64,000 bases of DNA from Acetivibrio cellulolyticus CD2 (lineage in GTDB: Bacteria > Bacillota > Clostridia > Acetivibrionales > Acetivibrionaceae). Below are positions 40,928-49,655 of this stretch, piece by piece. The position numbers and the translations under genes are program-made. The stretch spans positions 476,024 through 540,023 of the forward strand of contig NZ_JH556653.1 of NCBI RefSeq assembly GCF_000179595.2, given 5' to 3'. The notes under the pieces were generated by a model. The model searched no databases, was not told the origin of the DNA, and was given only the letters and a program-made list of their open reading frames with translations. Position 1 is the stretch's first letter. Every line of letters starts with the position of its first letter.

Positions 40928-41386
40928 ATGACCGTTGCAAACGGAAACGAACTGGCTGCAAGGCAAGGTGAAAAAGTCCGTGAATTGAGGGGTCAGCTTT
41001 CAAGGGAGGACTTTGTCGCCGGTATTGAAAACATCATCACCGCCCAAAGCCTTTACAGGATCGAAGCCGGTTTGAGGAGGGCGTCCGACAAGGTTCTTGC
41101 AAAAATAGGAGAGAAGTACGGCAAACCGCTTTCGTGGTTTTATGACGATGACGATACGAGTGAAAGCTTCAAGCTTCAGATTCATAACGAAATGGCAAGG
41201 CTCAAGATCATGGATGCGCTTCAGACCGATCCTGAATTGATTGGATTTTGGGAAAGCATGGTAGGACGTGAGGATCTGAAGCTTATGTTCAAACAAGTGA
41301 AAGACCTTTCCCCCGAATCAATCAGAAGGCTTATCCGGGTAATAAAGGCCATCGAGGATGAGGAATCGGGAGGGTCCGAGGTGTAG
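40928..41386 (+). CDS. Prophage repressor, XRE-type N-terminus, 152 aa
   Basis: ATG 40928 (MTVANGNELAARQGEKVREL) follows GGAG by 8 nt. The N-terminal ~70 residues hold the HTH (LSREDFVAGIENIITAQSLY), and the C-terminal part (DLKLMFKQVKDLSPESIRRL) is likely for oligomerisation. It is followed 20 nt later by an ImmA-type protease, the usual repressor/antirepressor pair. A close paralogue lies at 43828. It probably maintains lysogeny. Confidence 0.85.
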   Translation: MTVANGNELAARQGEKVRELRGQLSREDFVAGIENIITAQSLYRIEAGLRRASDKVLAKIGEKYGKPLSWFYDDDDTSESFKLQIHNEMARLKIMDALQTDPELIGFWESMVGREDLKLMFKQVKDLSPESIRRLIRVIKAIEDEESGGSEV

Positions 41387-41406
41387 GTCAGAGGAGGATT
41401 CACGCT

Positions 41407-41766
41407 ATGATGCTGCCTGATGAAAGCTACAAACTTATAAGGTCCTTGTATGATCCTGAATGTGATTTTGATGAGCTTTTGCGCGCCCACGGAATCAGGC
41501 TTCATGAGATTGCTTTCAAGCCTGATCTCTGGGGGGCCGTGTACATAAGCCGCAAGGGGATTTACCATGTGTTTATAAATTCGATACTGCCCCACGGCAC
41601 AAAACAAAAAACCTTCCTCCATGAGCTGAAGCATATTATTTTTGATGCTCCCAAGGAGAATTACATTATTGGAATGGACATGCAGTATGATACAATGGAA
41701 ACTGAAGCGGATGATTTTTATAAGATAGCTGAAAGCATGGCGAGCTATAATGATTCACCGCAGTGA
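41407..41766 (+). CDS. ImmA/IrrE-family metallopeptidase, 119 aa
   Basis: The zinc motif HELKHIIF gives the HExxH pair, preceded by GIYHVFINSILPHGTKQKTF and followed by a Glu-rich stretch (METEADDFYKIAESM) supplying the third ligand. ImmA proteases cleave the cognate repressor during induction. It is in one operon with the repressor gene. It is short for the family but has the full core. Confidence 0.9.
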   Translation: MMLPDESYKLIRSLYDPECDFDELLRAHGIRLHEIAFKPDLWGAVYISRKGIYHVFINSILPHGTKQKTFLHELKHIIFDAPKENYIIGMDMQYDTMETEADDFYKIAESMASYNDSPQ

Positions 41767-41798
41767 ATAATGCAGTGTATGGAGAGGTGGAATTATAT

Positions 41799-42152
41799 TT
41801 GGATTCAAAAGCAGTAAAGGAATACTGCCTGTCAAAGCCGGGAGCTACGGAGGATTTTCCGTTTGGTCCCGATGTTCTTGTTATAAAGGTGGGTTCAAAA
41901 ATGTTCGCCCTTGTTTCAGGAAGGGAAAACAGGATTAATTTATCATTAAAGTGCGACCCCTTTGTCGCGGAGGATTTAAGACAGAGGTACCCTGCAGTCA
42001 CCGCTGGCTATCATCTTAATAAGAAGCACTGGAATACGGTTGTTATTGACGGCTCGGTGCCGGACAACGAGATGGCATGGATGATAGACCATTCCTATGA
42101 GCTTGTCATAAAAAGCCTATCACAAGCCGTGAAAGAATCACTCTTTGAATAA
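41799..42152 (+). CDS. MmcQ/YjbR-family protein, 117 aa
   Basis: Start TTG 41799 (LDSKAVKEYCLSKPGATEDF) follows GGAGAGGTGG; a GTG at 41763 overlapping the ImmA stop is also in frame. The family pattern shows FPFGPDVLVIKVGSKMFALV and YHLNKKHWNTVVIDGSVPDN near the C-terminus. The fold is CyaY-like; members are often called DNA-binding, function unclear. It is the last gene before a bidirectional terminator and may be the right-most prophage gene or the first host gene. Confidence 0.85.
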   Translation: MDSKAVKEYCLSKPGATEDFPFGPDVLVIKVGSKMFALVSGRENRINLSLKCDPFVAEDLRQRYPAVTAGYHLNKKHWNTVVIDGSVPDNEMAWMIDHSYELVIKSLSQAVKESLFE

Positions 42153-42171
42153 CCTGTCTGTAGCTGCACAT

Positions 42172-42214
42172 AGAAAATGAGCCTTCATCAAGTTCAGGAT
42201 GAGACTCATTTTCT
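42172..42214. terminator. Bidirectional terminator at the right edge of the prophage-like region
   Basis: AGAAAATGAG (42172-42181) pairs with CTCATTTTCT (42205-42214), followed by TTTATTG on the plus strand and A/T-rich sequence on the other. It closes the repressor operon. Confidence 0.7.
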
Positions 42215-42348
42215 TTATTGTCACCTGCCATAGGCACCCTTCAACCATTCTCCCTGTAGTTTCAATCCGTTGTGCGTCTGTACAGGCGGCAAGCATGAAT
42301 TGTAATTGAAGATTACATATTCGGGAAAGTATTACCAGTACCTTCCTT

Positions 42349-42492
42349 TTAGTTTTTCTTTCGTTCTTTCCACTTGATGTATATGACAATTGCTGCGATT
42401 GACAAAACGGCTGCTGCTGTCCAAAGAGTAGTCGCTACAGGATTCTTATGGATTTGCTCTATATATGCCTCGGCTAACTTATAGCTTTCCAT
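42349..42492 (-). CDS. Small single-pass membrane protein, 47 aa
   Basis: ATG 42492 follows GGAGGAGCAAT, and the frame reads MESYKLAEAYIEQIHKNPVA, then a transmembrane segment TTLWTAAAVLSIAAIVIYI and a basic tail KWKERKKN, ending at TAA 42349-42351. The positive tail suggests that the C-terminus is cytoplasmic. No family is recognised. It lies between the prophage edge and a Spo0E-like gene. Confidence 0.65.
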   Translation of the reverse strand: MESYKLAEAYIEQIHKNPVATTLWTAAAVLSIAAIVIYIKWKERKKN

Positions 42493-42567
42493 ATTGCTCC
42501 TCCTTCCTCCGCTTTTTTTATAAACTGTATCTCATGCATAAAGCAACCAAAGCAGAGATACTTGCAT

Positions 42568-42762
42568 TCATAAACTTTCGCCAAACTTTGATTGATAATC
42601 CGAAGGCTTGTTTTTCAATAACGAACCAGAGTTTATCAGCTTAAGTATTTCTTCATCAAGCTCCCTGCTTTTTTGTAAAATCTCATCTGCATTTCCCTTA
42701 TCTATTGCATTATGGAGTTCTTCACGCAAAGCCTCGATTCTCTTTAATATTTCCAACATCAA
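42568..42762 (-). CDS. Spo0E-family aspartyl-phosphate phosphatase, 64 aa
   Basis: This is a short two-helix protein with the Spo0E signature SRELDEEILKLI (S-x-E-L-D) in the second helix and IEALREELHNAI in the first. Spo0E proteins dephosphorylate Spo0A-P and so delay sporulation. It stands alone between a small membrane protein gene and the XRE regulator array, all of unknown relation. Confidence 0.82.
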   Translation of the reverse strand: MMLEILKRIEALREELHNAIDKGNADEILQKSRELDEEILKLINSGSLLKNKPSDYQSKFGESL

Positions 42763-42881
42763 ATCACCTTCTAAGTTTCATCATTTGCAGTTTGCCTAAA
42801 CCATTATTTGATATACTCCCTGCTACATTGTCTATCCGGCATATCAACCCATTGACCTGCTCAATTTAAAATTTACCACAC

Positions 42882-42896
42882 TTGCTCATTAAGCAA
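42882..42896. promoter_or_regulatory. 15-bp palindromic operator, copy 1
   Basis: TTGCT-CATTA-AGCAA lies upstream of the XRE gene at 42960 and occurs again identically at 43674-43688. A TATAAT-containing promoter (TTTATAATC near 42916) lies just downstream. Confidence 0.65.
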
Positions 42897-42959
42897 ATTT
42901 TACCGTAGTACTTGCTTTATAATCAAGTTAATTATTTTGAAAGCAGGAGCGGTTAAATT

Positions 42960-43214
42960 TTGATTACAGACCCGGTAAATAAAGCAATCCGCAATTTAAT
43001 AGGCCCAAGGGTCAAGCAAGCCAGGGAGAATGCAAAGCCCAAGATCACCCAGTCCGACCTGCTAGCCAGGCTTGCAGTGAGAGGCGTGGAGCTTGAAAAA
43101 ACAACAATCTCCAAAATAGAGGCTCAAACACGCCCTGTTACCGATATTGAGCTGGTTGCCCTCTCCGATGCATTGGGTGTTAGCATACCGTGGCTTCTCA
43201 ATATCGAAAAGTAG
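42960..43214 (+). CDS. XRE-family regulator, 84 aa
   Basis: Start TTG at 42960 follows GCAGGAGCGG. The HTH covers ITQSDLLARLAVRGVELEKT and TISKIEAQTRPVTDIELVAL, and the protein ends shortly after IPWLLNIEK. The segment GVELEKTTISKIE is that of the small repressor-like XRE proteins in Firmicutes. It is preceded by the palindrome at 42882 and followed by a similar regulator at 43383. Confidence 0.85.
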   Translation: MITDPVNKAIRNLIGPRVKQARENAKPKITQSDLLARLAVRGVELEKTTISKIEAQTRPVTDIELVALSDALGVSIPWLLNIEK

Positions 43215-43296
43215 TTCTTTTTTCATAAATTTTATTCTCACAGCTCCTTTCCACTCCAAAAATCTTCTATTCTGTTTGCCAACCTATATAGTTAAT

Positions 43297-43365
43297 GTAA
43301 CTCTTTAGAACAATTATAATTAATTATCCCTGTATAATCAATATATAAAAGTTCTACTTTAGAAC
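43297..43365. promoter_or_regulatory. Operators upstream of the second XRE gene
   Basis: A perfect palindrome GTTCTA-CTT-TAGAAC (43351-43365) and a half-matching site GTAACTCTTTAGAAC (43297-43311) flank a TATAAT box (43333-43338). This arrangement suits repression by the XRE protein encoded at 43383. Confidence 0.65.
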
Positions 43366-43382
43366 AACAAGGCGGTAGGAAA

Positions 43383-43634
43383 ATGAAAATTTATTGGCAT
43401 AATGGCTCTAAAAACATAATAGGCAAACGAGTGCGAGAAGCCCGTTTGAAGTCCAATCCTCAAATATCCCAGCAGGATTTGTCCGCCAGGCTTGACGTAC
43501 TGGGTTATCATATAGATAGGGTGTCCATAACAAAAATCGAGTCAGGTGATAGGTTTGTAGCAGATTATGAAGTAGTCGCTCTTGCCAACGCACTCAATGT
43601 TTCCGTTGAATGGCTGCTTTATGGTAATCCCTAA
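43383..43634 (+). CDS. XRE-family regulator, 83 aa
   Basis: It is a paralogue of the 42960 protein, with RVREARLKSNPQISQQDLSA, the HTH and ISKIE-like TKIESGDRFVADYEVVALAN. It ends in VEWLLYGNP. It has its own operator set, different from that of its neighbour, so the two probably control themselves independently. Confidence 0.85.
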   Translation: MKIYWHNGSKNIIGKRVREARLKSNPQISQQDLSARLDVLGYHIDRVSITKIESGDRFVADYEVVALANALNVSVEWLLYGNP

Positions 43635-43673
43635 GCTTTTAGCCGTTAAGGCTTTGTGATTGCATTTTAATAT

Positions 43674-43688
43674 TTGCTCATTAAGCAA
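43674..43688. promoter_or_regulatory. 15-bp palindromic operator, copy 2
   Basis: TTGCT-CATTA-AGCAA, identical to the site at 42882-42896, lies upstream of the repressor paralogue gene at 43828. Confidence 0.6.
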
Positions 43689-43765
43689 CTTGACGATTTT
43701 TAAAGATATGCTTCATTATTTTAAGCTTTTATGGTATAAAATCTTTGTTTTCTGCTTTAATTAGT

Positions 43766-43795
43766 TTGTATACTTATTCCAAAAGGGTATATAAT
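43766..43795 (+). promoter_or_regulatory. Promoter of the repressor paralogue
   Basis: TTGTAT (43766-43771), 18-nt spacer, TATAAT (43790-43795). The inverted TATAC/GTATA pair (43769-43773 and 43787-43791) spans the spacer and overlaps the -10 box, as in the phage repressor promoter. Confidence 0.6.
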
Positions 43796-43827
43796 AAAGC
43801 TGAAATCAAAATGATTGAGGTTGCAAA

Positions 43828-44271
43828 ATGAGTAAATGTGAAGACCAGGTTCTAGCCAAAAGAATAGGAGCCAAGATACGTGGTATAAGAGGAAATCTAT
43901 CGCGCGAAGAGTTTGTCGAGGCTATTGACAGAATAGTCACCCCTCAAAGTCTTTACAGAGTTGAGAAGGGTCTTCGTAAAGCATCTGACAAGGTGCTTCA
44001 AAAGATATCTGAAAAATTCAACAAACCCCTGTCATGGTTCTACGAGCCAGATTGTGAAACAGAAGCTATTCAAGCTGAATTTTCCCGTTTAAAAATACTG
44101 GAGGCTATCCAAAACGATCCGTCTCTTCTTGAGTTTTTTGAAAAGCTTTCCCAAAGAAGCGATTTGAAAATAATGTTCAAACAGGTTAAAGATCTTTCTC
44201 CAGAATCTATTAAAAGACTGATAAGAATTATTAGAGCGATTGAGGACGAAGAGGATGAAAATCCAACCTAG
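43828..44271 (+). CDS. Paralogue of the prophage repressor, 147 aa
   Basis: It is similar along its whole length to the protein at 40928, including LSREEFVEAIDRIVTPQSLY, KPLSWFYE and LKIMFKQVKDLSPESIKRL. Its start follows GATTGAGG. No ImmA gene follows. It stands outside the apparent prophage, among other XRE genes, so it may be a remnant of another prophage, or a host-owned immunity regulator. Confidence 0.8.
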   Translation: MSKCEDQVLAKRIGAKIRGIRGNLSREEFVEAIDRIVTPQSLYRVEKGLRKASDKVLQKISEKFNKPLSWFYEPDCETEAIQAEFSRLKILEAIQNDPSLLEFFEKLSQRSDLKIMFKQVKDLSPESIKRLIRIIRAIEDEEDENPT

Positions 44272-44422
44272 CAATTTTATTCTTATTATACTTTCCCAAT
44301 AGGGCTGTCATCCTATTTTCCTATGTAATTAGTAAAATAGTATTATTTTACCAAGTGCATGTTTTTGATATAATTATACTTTGAAGGAATCGTTTTTTGT
44401 TTTTTACAAAGGAGCAGTTGTC

Positions 44423-45583
44423 ATGAGTCAATTTTTAAATCAAATTATTAGCCTTTACGAGCAGCTAAACACAGGTATTTCAATTAGCGAAGCGTTGACA
44501 TATGTCTTTGACACATTCAGAAAGTATATACCCTTTGACAGGATTGGAATAACCCTTTTAGAAAGCGATGGTTCCATATATGCCTATGAGGTTCGTACAA
44601 ACCATTCTCCCGTTTTGGACGAAGGATACTCTGAAAAATTATGCAAAACTTCTCTCAATACAATTGTAAAAATGAAAAAGCATAGGATTATAAACGATTA
44701 TAAAGAGTATTTGAAACTTCATCCAAAATCGGCTCCAACCAAACTGATGGTGAGTGAGGGGATAATGTCAAGCCTGGCATGTCCTTTAGTCGTCAACAGC
44801 ATATGTATCGGGGTATTATTGTTCTCTTGCAGGAGGAAGAACCGGTACAACGAAAGTCATGCGGCGATGGCAAAAATCATCAGCAGTAACATGGCAATAA
44901 TTCTTGAACGAAACCTTCTTGTAGATGACTTGATATTGTCCTCTGTAACAGGCTTAGCCAAGCTTGTAGAGGCTAAAGACAGCGATACCGGCTTTCATCT
45001 TGAACGCATGCAAAGCTATTCAAAAATTATTGCTCAAGCATTGGCTTCAAAAGAAAAATATGCAAACATTATTGATAAGCACTTTATTGAGAATATTTTC
45101 AAGTTCAGTCCCCTTCATGATATTGGCAAAGCAGGCATTGCAGACGGGATTCTCCTGAAGCCGGCAAAGTATACTCCCGAAGAATTCGAGGTTATGAAAA
45201 AGCATACGGTGATCGGTGCTGAAATATTAAGAAAATCCAGTAGTAATCTATTAAGGAAAGGAAAGCATTTTTTTGATTTTGCCATTCAAATCGCTGAAGG
45301 ACATCATGAAAAGTACAATGGCAAAGGCTACCCTTACGGTTTGTCTGGCGACAGCATTCCTCTTCCTGCCCGAATTGTTGCAATAGCTGATGTTTTTGAT
45401 GCTGTGACTTCCAAGAGGGTGTACAAGAATGCCTATGATATAGAAACTACCCTGCAGATTATTGACAAAGAAAGTGGAAAAAGTTTTGACCCTGATGTTG
45501 TTGAAGCCTTAAATCACAATATAGAACAAATAGTGCAGGTATATAAGAAATACCATGAACAGATTGATTTGGAAATCCGTTAA
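44423..45583 (+). CDS. GAF and HD-GYP domain phosphodiesterase, 386 aa
   Basis: ATG 44423 follows AAAGGAGCAG; the frame opens 14 codons earlier. Residues ~20-160 form a GAF sensor domain, and residues ~170-385 an HD-GYP domain with LHDIGKAGI, HTVIGAEIL, EGHHEKYNGKGYPYGL and ADVFDAVTSKRVY. HD-GYP enzymes hydrolyse cyclic di-GMP (or cGAMP) and the GAF domain could sense a ligand. It stands alone and is followed by a bidirectional terminator. Confidence 0.93.
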   Translation: MSQFLNQIISLYEQLNTGISISEALTYVFDTFRKYIPFDRIGITLLESDGSIYAYEVRTNHSPVLDEGYSEKLCKTSLNTIVKMKKHRIINDYKEYLKLHPKSAPTKLMVSEGIMSSLACPLVVNSICIGVLLFSCRRKNRYNESHAAMAKIISSNMAIILERNLLVDDLILSSVTGLAKLVEAKDSDTGFHLERMQSYSKIIAQALASKEKYANIIDKHFIENIFKFSPLHDIGKAGIADGILLKPAKYTPEEFEVMKKHTVIGAEILRKSSSNLLRKGKHFFDFAIQIAEGHHEKYNGKGYPYGLSGDSIPLPARIVAIADVFDAVTSKRVYKNAYDIETTLQIIDKESGKSFDPDVVEALNHNIEQIVQVYKKYHEQIDLEIR

Positions 45584-45589
45584 ACAGGA

Positions 45590-45631
45590 ATAGCAAGTCT
45601 TGCATGTTTTCTATAATGTAGGACTTGCTAT
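45590..45631. terminator. Bidirectional terminator between the HD-GYP gene and hsp20
   Basis: ATAGCAAGTC (45590-45599) pairs with GACTTGCTAT (45622-45631) in the 58-bp gap between converging genes. Confidence 0.7.
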
Positions 45632-45641
45632 CTTGAGAACC

Positions 45642-46070
45642 TTACTGGATATCTATCTTTTTACCTTTTGCCTTAGCCTGCTCTACCTTTGGAACAGTTA
45701 TGGACAAAATACCGTCTTTATATTCCGCTTTTGCCTGCTCCGATTTTATTTCCACAGGTAAAGGTATCGTCCTGGAGAAGCTCCCGTAGTACCTTTCCGT
45801 TCTATAAATGTTTTCATCCTTGTATTCATTGTCTCGTTTAGATTGTCCCGACAACCTTATGGAGTTTTCGTCAACATATACATTCAAATCCTCCTTGGTT
45901 ATTCCGGGGATTTCCGCCTTAACCACTACATCAGTATCCGTCTGGAATACATCAACTCTCGGCGAGTTCATCCCACCAAAAAATCTGAAGGGTGAAAAAT
46001 CAATCAAGCTGCTTATATCCTTGCTGAAATTATCCATTTCCCTGAATGGATTCCATGGCACAAGACTCAT
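45642..46070 (-). CDS. Hsp20/alpha-crystallin small heat-shock protein, 142 aa
   Basis: ATG 46070 (MSLVPWNPFREMDNFSKDIS) lies 7 nt behind GGGAGTGATGAT; an ATG nine codons upstream is weaker. The alpha-crystallin domain runs from RVDVFQTDTDVVVKAEIPGI to YKDGILSITVPK, and the IPI-like C-terminal motif is replaced by KIDIQ. Small heat-shock proteins hold unfolding proteins. No CtsR or CIRCE site was found upstream. Confidence 0.93.
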   Translation of the reverse strand: MSLVPWNPFREMDNFSKDISSLIDFSPFRFFGGMNSPRVDVFQTDTDVVVKAEIPGITKEDLNVYVDENSIRLSGQSKRDNEYKDENIYRTERYYGSFSRTIPLPVEIKSEQAKAEYKDGILSITVPKVEQAKAKGKKIDIQ

Positions 46071-46138
46071 ATCATCACTCCCAAATATATTATTCATGCC
46101 TATTTTTTCCCTTTGAGAGAATTTTATTCTTTACAGCT

Positions 46139-46528
46139 TTAGCAAATGGAATATTCCACTCCAATGTTGTGAAGCTCCTGTAAAAACTCTATGTATCTCT
46201 TCAGTGCCATGAACGTTTTTTGCTTTTTTCCCTCTCCGTTTTCTGAGTAAAACACCTTGAAATTATTAGCCGACTCAATTTCATGAAGTAGTCCGCACTC
46301 CAGCAAAAGACCGTATATTTCGTACAAAAAATCAAACTTCTTCTGAAGCACCCCATGGGCAATGGCACAGCTGCAAATTATGGTAAAAAACATTTTATTA
46401 TCATGCATGCCTTCATTTTCCTTTTGCATGACTAATACTGCATTCAAAGCACCTTCAGGGCTATATCCGTATTTTTGTGAAATTGTGCACAATTTATGTA
46501 TTAAATCATTATACTCCTCACATTTCAT
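46139..46528 (-). CDS. Uncharacterised protein, 129 aa
   Basis: ATG 46528 (MKCEEYNDLIHKLCTISQKY) is about 11 nt behind GAAGGTG; a TTG at 46552 is an alternative. The protein is alpha-helical with several Cys residues (IICSCAIAHGV and LLLECGLL), and ends EYSIC. I do not recognise a family. It is upstream of hsp20 in the same direction, with a 68-bp gap. Confidence 0.65.
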   Translation of the reverse strand: MKCEEYNDLIHKLCTISQKYGYSPEGALNAVLVMQKENEGMHDNKMFFTIICSCAIAHGVLQKKFDFLYEIYGLLLECGLLHEIESANNFKVFYSENGEGKKQKTFMALKRYIEFLQELHNIGVEYSIC

Positions 46529-46782
46529 CCTCTGTTCAACACCTTCAAACAAAACTGTACATTAAAATTGTCAAAAGCTGTGAATGCCATACTGACAGAT
46601 AGGCTTGTTAATGCAGCGGTCCTAGTCTGCCACCATAGGCATTCATAATAATTTTAAAATAAGAAAATTTCAATTTCAAGAAATAATTTTATAAAAGTGT
46701 AATTCTCAATCAGCAAGTATTTTTCTCGGTATACATGACATAAAATCAGTCAATAATTTTACAAGGAACGGAGGGGATTACA

Positions 46783-48561
46783 TTGAGAAATCTGTTAACC
46801 AATATCAGAAAGCTGTTTACATATAGGAGACCTGTTGACACAGAAGGTGGATTTGAACTTCTTGAGGATGAATTCGAGAAGTCCGATACCGAAGAAGTAC
46901 CTTCTGAAAAATACGGTGTGAATACCGGGAATCCATCTAATCAGGAAAAATCAAAAAAGGGGGCCACGGTTAAGCAACCTATAAAAGTTGAGCAATGGAA
47001 CAAACAAAAAAACAATCAAGGTGGAAAGATACCAACTTCAAACATGAGACAAAATATCATTTCCACTGACCTAAATGTGAACAAGGAATACATCCGTCAG
47101 AGCTTTAGCATGCCAAAAAACCAGGATATAGTGATTCGTGAGTTCCGCATCGCCAGAAAGCTGAAAGCATTTATTGTTTTCATCGATGGAATGGTAGATA
47201 AAACCTCTATCAATCAATTTGTGCTGCCCCAGCTAATGAACCCCGAATGCTTGGCTGGCTTCAGCGGAGATTGCCCATTGGATTATATCATGGAAGATGT
47301 CCTGTCCATTACTCAATTAACAAAAACTGCAGATTTTAATATTACAAAGATACAAGCCCTCAATGGACTATCCATACTTTTTGTTGACGGATGTCCCGAG
47401 GCCTTGATGATTGAAACCCGCGGCTTTGAAAAACGCGGCATCGACAGGCCTATTACCGAGCAGGTGGTCAGGGGCTCCCAGGAGGGCTTCACGGAAAATC
47501 TGCGCACAAATTTGACACTGCTGCGAAGGATAATCAAGAATGAAAAGCTTATCACAGAGGTTATTCCTGTCGGCAAGCTGAACAAAATCAACTGTGCAAT
47601 CCTTTACATTGAGGGTGTAACGAACCCCAAAATTGTCAGGGAGGTCCGGCGTAGAATAAAAGGCATCAATATAGATTTTATTGAAGGCAACGGGATGCTT
47701 GAGCAGCTTATTGAGGATAATCCCTTCATGCTTTTTCCCCAGGTTGTGACAACAGAAAGGCCGGACAGAGCATCCTCCTTCCTTGCCGAAGGACAGGTTG
47801 TAATCATTACCGAGGGCGACCCCTTTGCCATAGCCGTACCCATGTCCTTTTTCAGGTTATTCCATTCCTCGGAGGATTCCATGCTGCGCTGGGAATACGG
47901 CACATTTCTGCGCATGATCCGGCTTGTTGGTGTTCTTTCAGCGCTGATGATACCGGGCATGTACGTGGCGTTGGCATTGTATCACCATGAAATGATTCCT
48001 ACACCCCTGCTGGAATCCATAGCCCGAATGCGTGAAAATGTCCCATTTCCTACAATTATTGAGCTTATATTAATGGAAATTTCCTTTGAGTTGATTCGTG
48101 AAGGCGGTGTACGCATACCCGGTGTTATCGGTCAAACGCTTAGTATTCTGGGCGCTCTCATATTAGGGCAGGTAGCGGTGGCTGCGGGATTGGCAAGCCC
48201 TCTCCTCATTGTTATAGTGGCGCTTACGGGACTTGGCAGCTTCACCATGCCCAATTTCTCCATGGCTATATCCATAAGGATTCTGCGTTTCTTCTTTATT
48301 TTCGCCGGAGGAATTGCAGGATTTTACGGTATTTCCCTTGCCTTTATCCTAGTTGCTGCGATTGCTTGCCATATGAAATCCTTTGGAGTCCCTTTTTTAA
48401 CTCCTGTCGCCCCAAGGGTTAAAATAAATCCGGACGTCATCATCCGCCACCCCATATTCAGACAAAAAATGCGTTCCGATGGCTTTAACACCCCTAACAG
48501 GAAAAGAGCAGGGAATAACGCAATGGAGTGGACCAAGGAGAAAGGGGGAGATGACCAATGA
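46783..48561 (+). CDS. gerA: Spore germination receptor subunit A (GerA family), 592 aa
   Basis: TTG 46783 lies behind GGAGGGG. A hydrophilic N-terminal ~350 residues (with ISTDLNVNKEYIRQSF and FIDGMVDK) precede the membrane part with at least five hydrophobic segments, including GTFLRMIRLVGVLSALMIPG and FPTIIELILMEISFELIREG, both strongly conserved in GerA/SpoVAF proteins. It forms the germinant receptor with the B and C subunits in the spore inner membrane. The first 90 residues are low-complexity, charged and Asn/Gln-rich, longer than in the classical subunit. Confidence 0.95.
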   Translation: MRNLLTNIRKLFTYRRPVDTEGGFELLEDEFEKSDTEEVPSEKYGVNTGNPSNQEKSKKGATVKQPIKVEQWNKQKNNQGGKIPTSNMRQNIISTDLNVNKEYIRQSFSMPKNQDIVIREFRIARKLKAFIVFIDGMVDKTSINQFVLPQLMNPECLAGFSGDCPLDYIMEDVLSITQLTKTADFNITKIQALNGLSILFVDGCPEALMIETRGFEKRGIDRPITEQVVRGSQEGFTENLRTNLTLLRRIIKNEKLITEVIPVGKLNKINCAILYIEGVTNPKIVREVRRRIKGINIDFIEGNGMLEQLIEDNPFMLFPQVVTTERPDRASSFLAEGQVVIITEGDPFAIAVPMSFFRLFHSSEDSMLRWEYGTFLRMIRLVGVLSALMIPGMYVALALYHHEMIPTPLLESIARMRENVPFPTIIELILMEISFELIREGGVRIPGVIGQTLSILGALILGQVAVAAGLASPLLIVIVALTGLGSFTMPNFSMAISIRILRFFFIFAGGIAGFYGISLAFILVAAIACHMKSFGVPFLTPVAPRVKINPDVIIRHPIFRQKMRSDGFNTPNRKRAGNNAMEWTKEKGGDDQ

Positions 48562-49655
48562 TAAAGGATGGAAAGTTCGGTGTACATGAAGCTGTATGGC
48601 TGTTAACCATTACCATTACTGCAAAGGTGTTTTTCTCAAGCCCTTCTCTGGTAGCTGTCGTGGCCGGAACCGCAGGCTGGTATATGACCCTGGTTTCTAT
48701 GGGGGGAGCTTTTATAGCCCTTGCTCTGCTTTGTACTTTGTTGAAGCGCTTTCCGGGAAAAAACCTGTTGGATATATATGAAGCCATCCTTGGCAAACCA
48801 ATAGGTGTGCTTTTTTCATTACTGCTGTTTGCCATTCTGTTTGTTACCGCAATAGCAAACCTGCGGGAGTTTATTGATGTGTTGAAGGTATATGTGCTTC
48901 CGGCAAGCCCTCCAAGCTATTTGCTTATTTTGTTTATATCCGTTGCTTCGGTGCTGGCTTTTCTGGGTCTGGAAACCCTCGCACGTTTTTCGAAGCTTAT
49001 AGCTTATATATTGCTGGCCGGATTTGTTATTGTTTTAATCCTCGCCATACCCCTGTATGAGCCGCACCGCCTTTTCCCCATACTGGGGCATGGGCTACGG
49101 GATACAATTACCCATGGATTGCGAAGAAGCTCTGCCTATGGTGAAATCATCATTATCGGAATAATGGTCAACTCCCTCCAAGGTGCAAGGCATGCCAAAC
49201 GAGCGGCATATATCGGTCTTGCTTTATCAGGACTGATTGTATCCTCCGCCCTGCTTGCATTTTCACTGGTGTTCCCCTATTATACCGGCCAGGAAATTAC
49301 TGCACCCATATACCTTATGGCCTCACTCATTGAATATGGGAATTTCATTCAAAGGATTGAGCCTGTTTTCTTTTTCATCTGGAATATAAGTACAATTATC
49401 TCGGTGGCAGTCCTTTTTTACTTATCCCTGGTTGTATACTCTCATGTGTTCCGGCTTGATGATAAAAGGCCTCTTATAATTCCCTTTGCCATCATATTGC
49501 TTGTATTATGCATGCTTCCCATGAGTATAACACAGGTCACCGACATTATGGTTCAGTTTTTAAGGGAATACGGATGGCTTTTCTTCTATATCCCTCCTGC
49601 CATCACTTTGCTGGCAGCAAGCATACGAAAAAAAGGGAGGAATATATGCCAATGA
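48558..49655 (+). CDS. gerB: Spore germination receptor subunit B (permease), 365 aa
   Basis: It overlaps gerA by 4 nt. It starts MIKDGKFGVHEAVWLLTITI and has about ten membrane segments. Conserved features include GTAGWYMTLVSMGGAF, FPGKNLLDIYEAILGK, LETLARFSKLIAYIL and SLIEYGNFIQRIEPVFFFIW. GerB proteins belong to the APC superfamily and bind the germinant (often an amino acid). The substrate cannot be predicted here. Confidence 0.95.
   Translation: MIKDGKFGVHEAVWLLTITITAKVFFSSPSLVAVVAGTAGWYMTLVSMGGAFIALALLCTLLKRFPGKNLLDIYEAILGKPIGVLFSLLLFAILFVTAIANLREFIDVLKVYVLPASPPSYLLILFISVASVLAFLGLETLARFSKLIAYILLAGFVIVLILAIPLYEPHRLFPILGHGLRDTITHGLRRSSAYGEIIIIGIMVNSLQGARHAKRAAYIGLALSGLIVSSALLAFSLVFPYYTGQEITAPIYLMASLIEYGNFIQRIEPVFFFIWNISTIISVAVLFYLSLVVYSHVFRLDDKRPLIIPFAIILLVLCMLPMSITQVTDIMVQFLREYGWLFFYIPPAITLLAASIRKKGRNICQ

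Noticed and set aside
42255-42290. GTTTCAATCCG-like sequence resembling a CRISPR repeat
   Set aside because: It occurs once only, with no spacing pattern or second copy.
42138-42389. Minus-strand frame of 83 codons at the prophage edge
   Set aside because: It covers a terminator hairpin, lacks a ribosome-binding site and has no plausible protein features.
46553-46782. Sporulation (SigG-type) promoter upstream of gerA
   Set aside because: Fragments resembling TGAAT and CATA(A/C)T are present but not with the correct spacing, so I do not call a promoter.
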